From NCBI GenBank assembly GCA_028715865.1, contig JAQUQY010000051.1, positions 1-8,884 on the forward strand: DNA of 8,884 nucleotides, in the 5' to 3' direction. Made by a program: the position numbers and the translations under genes. The stretch is from Syntrophales bacterium. Lineage in GTDB: Bacteria > Desulfobacterota > Syntrophia > Syntrophales > UBA2210. Shown piece by piece: positions 1-6,140 of this stretch. Position 1 is the first letter of the stretch. Each line of letters starts with the position of its first letter. The notes below the pieces were generated by a model that made no database searches, was not told where the DNA came from, and saw nothing but the letters and a program-made list of their open reading frames with translations.

Positions 1-321
1 ATCAAGCATCTTGCTGAAATACCTGAGAAAATCAAGCTGTTGACGCCCGCCATCACTGGCTCCATAAACAGACTCAAAACGCAGGTGCTGAAAGAAGAAT
101 CAGTAAGCCTGGATGTAAATGAAGTGCTGGTGGCCCTCAGCATAGGTGCTTCGGCAAACTCGGCGGCTCAATTGGCCATGGATCGCCTGAAAGATCTTGA
201 AGGGTGCGAGGTTCACATAACCCACATACCAACACCGGGAGATGAAGCCGGCCTGAGGCGGCTCGGTGTCAATCTCACCAGTGATCCCAACTTCTCCACG
301 ACAAACCTCTTTATCCCCTAG
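1..321 (+). CDS. DUF1846 (UPF0371) family protein, C-terminal part
   Basis: This is the last 106 codons of a gene that begins before the window; the frame is open from base 1 and ends in TAG. The residues resemble my recollection of the C-terminus of the DUF1846/UPF0371 family. The block DVNEVLVALSIGASANSAAQ is followed by a Lys/Leu-rich helix, then GCEVHITHIPTPGDEAGLRR and LGVNLTSDPNF. Family members usually show GCEVHST... and LGINLTCEP at these places. The family is about 500 residues long, so roughly four fifths of the protein is missing here. Its biochemical role is not settled. The gene converges on the dynamin-like gene, with 64 bases between the two stop codons, and is not part of either operon downstream. 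Family assignment is fairly confident; function is unknown. Confidence 0.8.
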   Translation: MKHLAEIPEKIKLLTPAITGSINRLKTQVLKEESVSLDVNEVLVALSIGASANSAAQLAMDRLKDLEGCEVHITHIPTPGDEAGLRRLGVNLTSDPNFSTTNLFIP

Positions 322-385
322 AAACTCGGAACATTCTACATTCTCAGCCGAATCAAGGGTTAAGAAAACGAAGCATCCGGAGTTT

Positions 386-2626
386 TTACGAAGCCGTCAA
401 TTTTTGCTCTATCATTCGGATCTTGTCCATGGCCTCTTCCGATCTCACCTCCAGTGTAGACGCCATCTGAATTGCTTTGCCCTTCTCTTCCTGGTTTTTC
501 TCCACAAGTACAGCCAGCTCGGACATGTCAACGGAAAACAATCTGAAGCGGTCCACAATCAAATCATGAAGATCCCGGGCCATGTTATCTGTAAAACGGT
601 AAAGATGCTGAAATTTAAGCCTTTCCTTATAGTCATTGATGGTAAAGTTGAGAGAAGCTTCCGTTTCCCGCTTTATTCTTCGAAGAGCGTCACCAAGAGC
701 TGAAAGGACTTCATGATCCATCTCCTTGCCCGGCCTTTTGAAAATTTTCCTTATTATACTCATACCCCTGTAAATACCGAGCTTGACTGTGGCTCCCGCC
801 CTTATGTCGAGGCCGAATTGAAGTGTTGAGAGAAAGGAAGGCATCGAAGGGTGCGCCTTTTTTTTGAGGCTTTCAATGCTGATGCTCACCGGTCGCCGTT
901 CTTCATTGGTCTGCGTGATACCCATACGCCCAAGTATCGACTCGTGATGGAGGAAGGCATCCCTCGCCAGCGCCTCGTGCAGCCCGGCAACGGAGACGAA
1001 CATCTCCTCCACCTTTTTTTCTTCCTCACGAATGAAGGTAACCAGGCGCGGATTGATTTTTTCTACGATGAACCTCTCGAAGGATTCCCGGAACTCCTGA
1101 AACAGGGCATAAAGCTGGGCTGAAAACCCTTCGTCGGGCATACTCCTGACCCTGGCACGAAGATCAATGGAATAACTTTCTACAAACCCTTTTATATCCA
1201 GGGACAGCTCTCCAAATCTTCCATCGAGAAAACGATCAATATCATTGCCGATTTCGCGCTTTATCTTGACGGCCCGTCCGTCCAGGGAATCCTTGATGGC
1301 AGTTTTCTGCTCCTCCAGTTTCTGACGTGCCTCCCGGACCGATTCCGTGGCCTGTCGAACCTCATCCAGATTCCCCGAAAGAATCCTGCCGTTAAAAGCG
1401 GCCCACTCCCTAAGATTAGCCGCTGCCGTGGACAGCCGTTCGAGATGATTTTTCAAAAGGTAGTTGGATCTGTCCCGCCTGAGCCTGCCTTCCAGGATCG
1501 ATATAAACCGCTCCCTTTCTTCATCAGAAAAAGAGGCCATTTCCTTTTCTTTCCTCCACTGTTCGAGACGAACCGCTTCCCTTTCAGGAAGATCCGGACC
1601 CAGAAGGCTGAATAGGCTGTAGAGCGCCGAAAACACGAAAATCTTGGAATCACCCATGACAATGGAGAGTTCTTCCCGAACCCGGCGGGCATTGTTTTCA
1701 AGGTCGCGCAAGTCTGTGTGCTCATGAAAATCCGCGTTAAGAACGAAAAGGACGGTGTCGGAGAAACCCATCTGCTGTATGAGCGACAGGAATCCAACGT
1801 CGGCTCGGCGCAGACCGGTTCTGCTGCTTATTACGTAGATAATCAGGTTGGTCCTGAGAAGATACTCCTGGATCATTGCCAGATGCCGGGGATTGATAGA
1901 GTCCACCCCCTGACAGTCTCCTATTTCCGTGGAATCGTCAAAAAAACCCTCGGCGGGAACCCTGAGAAGAAGATCCTTTAAATATACGGCAAGGGAATCC
2001 TCCCCGGCAAAATCCCTGTGCCTGGCGAACTGCGCCTCTCCCTGAAATTTCTGAACCGGCGTGCCTGACGCCAGAATATGCCTTACTCTGTCGTAGCCTT
2101 TCAGATAGGCCCTTAGCAGGGCAATCTTCGAATCCAAAGCCTCCTTTCCAAGCACATGCTCCCTGTCAAGCAAGGCAAGGGACTGCTCGAGTTCGTTCCT
2201 TTCACTGTCGTTCCTTATGTCAAAGGAAGTTTTTCGGGAACTTTCATTTGGGGAAGGGAATAAAATCAAGGCCTTGTTGATTTCCTCATTGACCTCGTCC
2301 CAGGTTTTCATGTCCAGTTCCGCCTCGAGACGGGGGCTTTTTCTTACCCTCGTTATGATCGATGTCATAACTCCCGCTCCCCTCTTCAGATAGTCCTTAC
2401 CGATGAGAGAGTTGATGAAGGTGCTCTTCCCGGACTTTATAGCTCCCACCACAGCCACCCTCAGTAGCTGTCCATCAAGCTGCTCCGATAGGGATCTTAC
2501 GATTTGCTCCCATTCCTGGAGAGGGCCGTCGGTAACACCTGTGAGTAAACGGGACTGTTCAATGGAGGAAAGGATGTCCCCGGTCACACCGGACACATCC
2601 TTCTTAATCATGTCGTAGATTGTCAT
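386..2626 (-). CDS. Dynamin-like GTPase (bacterial dynamin family protein)
   Basis: The 746-residue protein has a dynamin-type GTPase domain followed by a long helical region. The P-loop is GAIKSGKS at residues 61-68. A switch-I threonine is likely T88 in GAGVMTS, and the G3 motif is DCQG at 237-240. The usual G4 motif (T/N-K-x-D) is not intact: the matching strand reads VLFVLNADFHEH near 292-303. Residues 420-450 and 700-745 look like coiled coil. Residues 593-630 mix small and hydrophobic residues and end in the basic run RKIFKRPGK. This stretch could act as a membrane-touching paddle; there is no clear transmembrane helix or signal peptide. Bacterial dynamins bind and remodel membranes from the cytoplasmic side. 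Many occur as adjacent pairs, but this one stands alone. The ATG start is preceded by AGGAAAAG on the - strand. Substrate and partner are unknown. Confidence 0.85.
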   Translation of the reverse strand: MTIYDMIKKDVSGVTGDILSSIEQSRLLTGVTDGPLQEWEQIVRSLSEQLDGQLLRVAVVGAIKSGKSTFINSLIGKDYLKRGAGVMTSIITRVRKSPRLEAELDMKTWDEVNEEINKALILFPSPNESSRKTSFDIRNDSERNELEQSLALLDREHVLGKEALDSKIALLRAYLKGYDRVRHILASGTPVQKFQGEAQFARHRDFAGEDSLAVYLKDLLLRVPAEGFFDDSTEIGDCQGVDSINPRHLAMIQEYLLRTNLIIYVISSRTGLRRADVGFLSLIQQMGFSDTVLFVLNADFHEHTDLRDLENNARRVREELSIVMGDSKIFVFSALYSLFSLLGPDLPEREAVRLEQWRKEKEMASFSDEERERFISILEGRLRRDRSNYLLKNHLERLSTAAANLREWAAFNGRILSGNLDEVRQATESVREARQKLEEQKTAIKDSLDGRAVKIKREIGNDIDRFLDGRFGELSLDIKGFVESYSIDLRARVRSMPDEGFSAQLYALFQEFRESFERFIVEKINPRLVTFIREEEKKVEEMFVSVAGLHEALARDAFLHHESILGRMGITQTNEERRPVSISIESLKKKAHPSMPSFLSTLQFGLDIRAGATVKLGIYRGMSIIRKIFKRPGKEMDHEVLSALGDALRRIKRETEASLNFTINDYKERLKFQHLYRFTDNMARDLHDLIVDRFRLFSVDMSELAVLVEKNQEEKGKAIQMASTLEVRSEEAMDKIRMIEQKLTAS

Positions 2627-2643
2627 AATGTACTTTTCCTTTG

Positions 2644-2700
2644 TTGCCGCTGCGGCTTAGTCATTAACCGCCCCTGCCGTGCAGATATTTCCGGCGGCAA
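2644..2700 (-). promoter_or_regulatory. Possible structured 5' leader (three-way junction)
   Basis: The predicted leader of the dynamin-like gene contains nested inverted repeats. The outer arms are TTGCCGC (2644-2650) and GCGGCAA (2694-2700). Inside them is one hairpin at 2652-2671, GCGG-c-TTA, loop gtcat, TAA-CCGC, with one bulged base. A second small hairpin lies at 2674-2684, CTGC-cgt-GCAG. The structure ends about 10 bases before the AGGA of the ribosome binding site. It matches no riboswitch class I know. The stems are short, so chance pairing is possible. Confidence 0.3.
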
Positions 2701-2710
2701 ATAGGAGGGG

Positions 2711-2739
2711 AGTTTAGGAAAAATCACTCTCCATGTAAA
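2711..2739 (-). promoter_or_regulatory. Candidate sigma-70 promoter of the dynamin-like gene
   Basis: On the - strand, TTTACA (2739-2734, 5 of 6 to TTGACA) and TAAACT (2716-2711, 4 of 6 to TATAAT) are separated by exactly 17 bases. Transcription would start near 2704, giving a leader of about 78 bases before the ATG at 2626. The spacing and position fit well, but the -10 match is only moderate. Confidence 0.45.
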
Positions 2740-2814
2740 GCGAAAAGGTTCCCTTCCCTTTTGCGCCCAGGCCGGGGACCATCGCGGGAATTTAAGGCCT
2801 CCTTTTGAAAATGA

Positions 2815-2843
2815 TTGCAATACCCGCGGGTGACGTTTACTAT
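2815..2843 (+). promoter_or_regulatory. Candidate sigma-70 promoter of the lar operon
   Basis: TTGCAA (2815-2820) and TACTAT (2838-2843) are separated by 17 bases; each matches the consensus at 4 of 6 places. Transcription would start near 2850, just before the ribosome binding site GGAGGA (2854-2859), which lies 7 bases before the larC ATG. The spacer contains the perfect 10-base palindrome ACCCGCGGGT (2822-2831), a possible operator. Confidence 0.4.
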
Positions 2844-2866
2844 CTCACACTGCGGAGGATTGGACC

Positions 2867-4126
2867 ATGAAGGTTCTCTACTATGACTGTTTCGCTGGAA
2901 TAAGCGGTGACATGAACCTTGGCGCAATGGTTGACCTGGGGGTTGAACAGGACCATCTGGTAAATGCATTGAAGGGACTCAATCTCTCCGGGTATGAAAT
3001 TAAATTTTCCCGTCAGTCACGGCAGGGAATAACCGGCACGAAAGTTAATGTACTAAATGCAGAAAACCATGCCGGCTCCCCTCATCATCACCAGGTGAGA
3101 AATCTGGAAGACATAGAAAAAATCATACTTGCAAGCAGCCTTTCTCCATCGGCAAAGGAATTGAGCCTCAACATTTTCGGCAGAATAGCGAAGGCGGAGG
3201 CTGAGGTACACGGCATGGGCATCAAGGAAGTTCATTTTCACGAGGTCGGAGCTATCGATTCCATTATCGATATCGTGGGGGCTGCCATTTGTCTTGAACG
3301 CCTTGGCGTGGATCGTATCATTTCCTCTTCCGTGGAGCTTGGCGGTGGTTTCGTCACCTGCGCCCACGGCACACTCCCCGTGCCGACACCGGCAACGGCC
3401 GGCATTCTTAAAGGAATACCGGTAAGCATTGGCAGAACCCGCTTTGAAATGACAACACCCACAGGCGCGGCTATACTGGCCTCAACGGTGCATGCCTTTA
3501 CCGACAGCATTCATTTTAATCTCCTCAACACCGGTTACGGAATAGGAACCAGGGACATTGAAATTCCAAACGTGCTTCGCCTAATGCTGGGTGAATACGA
3601 AAAAGAAGAAGCTTTTTTCAATAAAGAACAGGACAGGGTATTCCTGGTGGAATGCAACATCGACGACATGAATCCTGAAATCTTTGAATATTGCCTGGAA
3701 AGGCTTTTCGAAGCGGGGGCTCTTGACGCCTGGATTACTCCTATCGTTATGAAGAAGTCGAGGCCGGCCGCCACGCTTTCGGCGCTGTGCGAAGCGAAGG
3801 AACGCTTTGCCGTGGAGGACATACTTCTGACTGAAACAACCACCTCAGGGCTCCGGAGACAGGTCCTTTCAAGGAACGCGCTTCGCCGTGAAAACAAATC
3901 GATCATGACCGAATATGGTGAAGTGGGAATCAAGGGAACATTCCGTGGACGGGAAGGCGTTACCTTCAAACCGGAATTTGAAGATTGCAGGAAACTTGCC
4001 CGCGAACATGGAATAAGTATTCAACGCGTATATGAAGCAGTGAAAATGGCATTGCTTTACGGGGAAGAAGACATGAATGAAAAGATTCCTGCTATTCATG
4101 TCGAGAAAGGGGGAAATGAAGGATAA
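2867..4126 (+). CDS. larC: LarC, nickel-inserting chelatase for the nickel-pincer cofactor
   Basis: LarC places Ni into pyridinium-3,5-bisthiocarboxylic acid mononucleotide in a CTP-dependent step, the last in making the NPN cofactor of LarA enzymes. The 419-residue protein opens with the family start MKVLYYDCFAGISGDMNLGA. It has a His-containing stretch near 68-75 (HAGSPHHH) in a region where other LarC proteins also carry a His-rich, probably nickel-binding, loop. EVHFHEVGAIDSIIDIVG (121-138) and ELGGGFVTCAHGTLPVPTPA (157-176) are typical of the N-terminal half. VECNIDDMNPE (261-271) marks the C-terminal half. In Lactiplantibacillus plantarum the two halves need a ribosomal frameshift; here they are one uninterrupted frame. 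The ATG has GGAGGA 7 bases upstream. It is first in the operon and overlaps larE. Confidence 0.95.
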   Translation: MKVLYYDCFAGISGDMNLGAMVDLGVEQDHLVNALKGLNLSGYEIKFSRQSRQGITGTKVNVLNAENHAGSPHHHQVRNLEDIEKIILASSLSPSAKELSLNIFGRIAKAEAEVHGMGIKEVHFHEVGAIDSIIDIVGAAICLERLGVDRIISSSVELGGGFVTCAHGTLPVPTPATAGILKGIPVSIGRTRFEMTTPTGAAILASTVHAFTDSIHFNLLNTGYGIGTRDIEIPNVLRLMLGEYEKEEAFFNKEQDRVFLVECNIDDMNPEIFEYCLERLFEAGALDAWITPIVMKKSRPAATLSALCEAKERFAVEDILLTETTTSGLRRQVLSRNALRRENKSIMTEYGEVGIKGTFRGREGVTFKPEFEDCRKLAREHGISIQRVYEAVKMALLYGEEDMNEKIPAIHVEKGGNEG

Positions 4127-4901
4127 GCTCAAAGCCCTGAGAAACCGCCTGGGGGAGCTTGTTCCCTGTGTTATCGCTTTTTCCGGCGGCCAGGACAGCA
4201 CCTTCCTCCTGGATTTAGCGAGGGAGCTGCTTGGTGATAACGTTAAGGCGGTAACAATTTCGGCGCCGCACACGCTGAAGCGGGATCTGCTTAAGGCCGG
4301 AGAAATAGCCGAAGCCCTGCGGGTGGAACATCGAATAGTTGAAATAACCATGCCCGAGGGCTTGCGATTCAATCCGGAGGATCGCTGCTATATCTGCAAG
4401 AGCACTTTTATAGGATCTATCAGGCGGGCGGCGGAAGCCTTGGGAATTGGCCATGTAATGGATGGAACAAACGCCGATGACAGTGAAGACCTGCGACCGG
4501 GAATAAGGGCGCTAAGGGAGAACATGGTCCTGAGTCCTCTTCACGAATGCGGCTTCACTAAGGCCGATATAGCCGGGCAGCTACGGGCGAGGGGAAATGA
4601 AAACTGGATGCGCCATTCAGACTCATGCCTCCTCACACGCCTGCCCCACGGTCATGAAGTTACCCCCGAAGATCTTGCCCGGACAGAAATGGCCGAAGAA
4701 TATCTCCTGAAAGAAGGTATCGAACAGGTGAGGGTAAGAAACGATGGCTTAACTGCGAGGATAGAGACTGCTCGCGATTGCAGGAAGTTGTTTTTCCCGG
4801 GAAATTTTATGGACCGTGTGGCTTTTCAGTTAAAGGCTTTCGGCTTCCGTCACGTCACCCTTGACTTGGAAGGTTACCGAACCGGCGGCATGAATACTTG
4901 A
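4116..4901 (+). CDS. larE: LarE, ATP-dependent sulfur transferase for the nickel-pincer cofactor
   Basis: LarE adenylates the carboxylates of pyridinium-3,5-dicarboxylic acid mononucleotide and swaps in sulfur. It belongs to the PP-loop ATP pyrophosphatases. The PP-loop SGGQDST lies at residues 23-29 of this 261-residue product. RCYICK (90-95) and DGTNADD (116-122) are family motifs. The cysteine at 171 in DSCLLTR matches the usual ACLSSR place of the sulfur-donating cysteine (Cys176 in L. plantarum). The changed flanks (LLTR for LSSR) and a missing Lys-Pro before it (family WDKPSA...; here WMRHSD) are noteworthy. The chosen ATG overlaps larC by 11 bases and follows AAAGGGGG closely. An ATG at 4077, with GGGGAAG 9 bases before it, would add MKRFLLFMSRKGE. 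The shorter form fits the family N-terminus better. Identity is firm; the start is less so. Confidence 0.9.
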   Translation: MKDKLKALRNRLGELVPCVIAFSGGQDSTFLLDLARELLGDNVKAVTISAPHTLKRDLLKAGEIAEALRVEHRIVEITMPEGLRFNPEDRCYICKSTFIGSIRRAAEALGIGHVMDGTNADDSEDLRPGIRALRENMVLSPLHECGFTKADIAGQLRARGNENWMRHSDSCLLTRLPHGHEVTPEDLARTEMAEEYLLKEGIEQVRVRNDGLTARIETARDCRKLFFPGNFMDRVAFQLKAFGFRHVTLDLEGYRTGGMNT

Positions 4902-4917
4902 GAGGAAGAAAAGGTTA

Positions 4918-5667
4918 TTGAACGGCAACGAACTTAAAAATCTTCTCCGCCTCGTCAGGGAGAGCGCCCTGGGAGTTGAAGAGGCCGCTGATCTTATCAG
5001 GGAATCTTCATACAAGAATCTGGGGTTTGCCCGGATAGACAACCAGCGTGGACAGCGGCTGGGCAGGCCTGAAGTCTTATTCTGCCAGGGCAAAACCGCG
5101 GGACAGGTCAGGGACATCGTGAATTACATGCTCACAAGAGGAACAAACATACTGGCCACGCGAGCCACCAGGGAGATTTTTCAGGAGGTTTCTAAAGTCT
5201 GCCTTGACGCTGAATATAACGAAGCCGCGGCGACCATCACCGTAAAAAGAATCAACGTAGATGTGCCGGACGGCTATATCGCCGTCGTGACCGCCGGCAC
5301 CTCCGATATTCCCGTAGCGGAAGAAGCGGCAGTCACAGCGGAATTCCTTGGAAACCGAGTCGAACGGATCATAGATGTTGGTGTAGCCGGCATACACAGG
5401 CTTTTCGACACGATAGAAACCATCAGGTCAGCCAGGGTTGTCATCGTTGTGGCAGGTATGGAGGGCGCCCTGCCCAGCGTCGTTGGAGGCCTGGTGGACA
5501 AGCCGGTTATCGCCGTTCCCACCAGCGTAGGCTATGGCGCCAGCTTTGGAGGAGTCGCGGCCCTGCTTGCCATGCTGAACAGCTGCTCCGGCGGCGTTGC
5601 CGTCGTAAATATCGATAACGGTTTCGGGGCAGGATGTGTTGCCAGCGCGATAAATCGCCTCAAGTAA
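4918..5667 (+). CDS. larB: LarB, carboxylase/hydrolase starting nickel-pincer cofactor synthesis
   Basis: LarB acts on nicotinic acid adenine dinucleotide. It carboxylates the pyridinium ring and splits the dinucleotide to give pyridinium-3,5-dicarboxylic acid mononucleotide and AMP. The 249-residue protein has the PurE-like C-terminal half expected. AGTSDIPVAEEA lies at 126-137, VAGMEGALPSVVGGLVDKPV at 178-197 and PTSVGYGASFGG at 201-212. NSC at 221-223 should hold the catalytic cysteine (Cys221 in L. plantarum). The N-terminal motif RGQRLGRPEVLFCQGKT (44-60) is also typical. Translation begins at a TTG, with AGAGGA (4901-4906) and AAGG (4911-4914) upstream; no in-frame ATG is nearby. The gap to larE is 16 bases, so the genes are co-transcribed. 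No convincing terminator follows. Confidence 0.94.
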   Translation: MNGNELKNLLRLVRESALGVEEAADLIRESSYKNLGFARIDNQRGQRLGRPEVLFCQGKTAGQVRDIVNYMLTRGTNILATRATREIFQEVSKVCLDAEYNEAAATITVKRINVDVPDGYIAVVTAGTSDIPVAEEAAVTAEFLGNRVERIIDVGVAGIHRLFDTIETIRSARVVIVVAGMEGALPSVVGGLVDKPVIAVPTSVGYGASFGGVAALLAMLNSCSGGVAVVNIDNGFGAGCVASAINRLK

Positions 5668-5799
5668 TCCCGCACCAAATCGAATCTTCAAAAACTGGAA
5701 CTGTCCCCGCAACGCCAATAGCTTTAAAAACGTGATACTCATTATAAGGCATCCCCTCTGATTTCCTTTAAGCGCTACCGAAAGCAGCCTGTATTGTTT

Positions 5800-5827
5800 T
5801 TGAAAAACTTGACTTTGGTATTATAAA
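5800..5827 (+). promoter_or_regulatory. Candidate sigma-70 promoter of the regulator-znuACB operon
   Basis: TTGAAA (5800-5805) and TATAAA (5822-5827) each match the consensus at 5 of 6 places and are 16 bases apart. The predicted start is near 5834, about 33 bases before the regulator ATG. This is the best promoter match in the window. Its -10 box lies inside the palindrome at 5817-5835. The 132 bases before it, back to larB, contain no gene or clear terminator. Confidence 0.6.
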
Positions 5828-5835
5828 GTAGTACC
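5817..5835 (+). promoter_or_regulatory. Candidate operator, 19-base imperfect palindrome
   Basis: GGTATTATAAAGTAGTACC reads as half-site GGTAYTAY, a 3-base centre, and its inverse RTARTACC; the two half-sites differ only by pyrimidine swaps (GGTATTAT and GGTACTAC). It covers the -10 box and the predicted transcription start, the classical place for a repressor. The first gene after it encodes a ribbon-helix-helix protein, so binding by that protein is the natural guess. Confidence 0.5.
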
Positions 5836-5854
5836 TTTTCCAAAAATGACAGAC

Positions 5855-5858
5855 AGGA
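5855..5858 (+). promoter_or_regulatory. Ribosome binding site that fixes the start of the small regulator
   Basis: AGGA sits 8 bases before the ATG at 5867. The upstream in-frame ATG at 5846 has only pyrimidine- and A-rich sequence before it and lies about 12 bases from the predicted transcription start. The start at 5867 is therefore preferred. Confidence 0.6.
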
Positions 5859-5866
5859 TAAAACCC

Positions 5867-6124
5867 ATGAAAAAGAAAGAAGACGTCATAAGCTTTAAGG
5901 TAGATGAAGACCTGATGAGTGTTCTGAAAGAAATTCCCAACCGTTCCGAGTTCATTCGGAAGGCCTTGATTCAGGCTCTTGGTGTTACATGCCCACTGTG
6001 CAATGGAAACGGAATGTTAAACGCGGGCCAGTGCCGCCACTGGGAGGTTTTTTCCCACGGCCATTCAGTGGAACACTGTGATAGATGCAATGAAAACCAC
6101 CTTGTCTGTGCCCGTGATCATTAA
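5867..6124 (+). CDS. Small ribbon-helix-helix protein with Cys/His-rich tail, putative metal-sensing repressor
   Basis: The 85-residue protein has two parts. Residues 7-39 (DVISFKVDEDLMSVLKEIPN, then RSEFIRKALIQAL) have the pattern of a CopG/NikR-type ribbon-helix-helix: a short strand, a helix, a turn with N-R-S-E-F-I, and a second helix. Residues 41-85 contain six Cys (42, 45, 56, 71, 74, 81) and six His (58, 64, 66, 70, 78, 85), including two Cys-x2-Cys pairs, CPLC and CDRC. This tail very probably binds metal, most likely zinc. It is unlike the NikR ligand-binding ACT domain. The gene leads the importer operon, 16 bases before znuA, and has a palindrome over its promoter. I infer a metal-dependent autorepressor of the importer; no characterised homologue comes to mind. 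The DNA-binding fold is likely, the metal specificity open. Confidence 0.75.
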   Translation: MKKKEDVISFKVDEDLMSVLKEIPNRSEFIRKALIQALGVTCPLCNGNGMLNAGQCRHWEVFSHGHSVEHCDRCNENHLVCARDH

Positions 6125-6140
6125 TGGGAGTATTCCCTCA

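Noticed and set aside
322..385. Imperfect inverted repeat between the convergent stops (AAACTCGG at 322-329, CCGGAGTTT at 377-385, then TT)
   Set aside because: A shared terminator is expected here, but the loop would be about 47 bases and the stem has a bulge. I do not think it is a reliable terminator.
266..703. 145-codon open frame on the + strand across the end of the dynamin-like gene
   Set aside because: It lies antisense to a well-supported gene, has no family resemblance, and begins inside the DUF1846 gene without a ribosome binding site.
3535..3969. 144-codon open frame on the - strand inside larC
   Set aside because: It is Ser/Arg/Pro-rich, low in recognisable motifs, and fully covered by larC; it is a shadow of that gene's codon pattern.
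5690..5709. Motif GGAACTGTCCCC after larB, reminiscent of dispersed intergenic repeats
   Set aside because: Only one copy is visible and there is no inverted partner close by, so a repeat family cannot be supported from this window.
5796..5808. Odd-centred palindrome GTTTTTGAAAAAC before the regulator promoter
   Set aside because: It is a low-complexity A/T run with a one-base centre, so it cannot form a hairpin. It overlaps the -35 box and is readily explained by A/T richness.
6078..6140. N-terminal extension of the ZnuA frame from GTG at 6078
   Set aside because: It would place 21 extra residues before the signal peptide and overlap the regulator gene. The ATG at 6141 has a ribosome binding site and gives a normal secreted protein.
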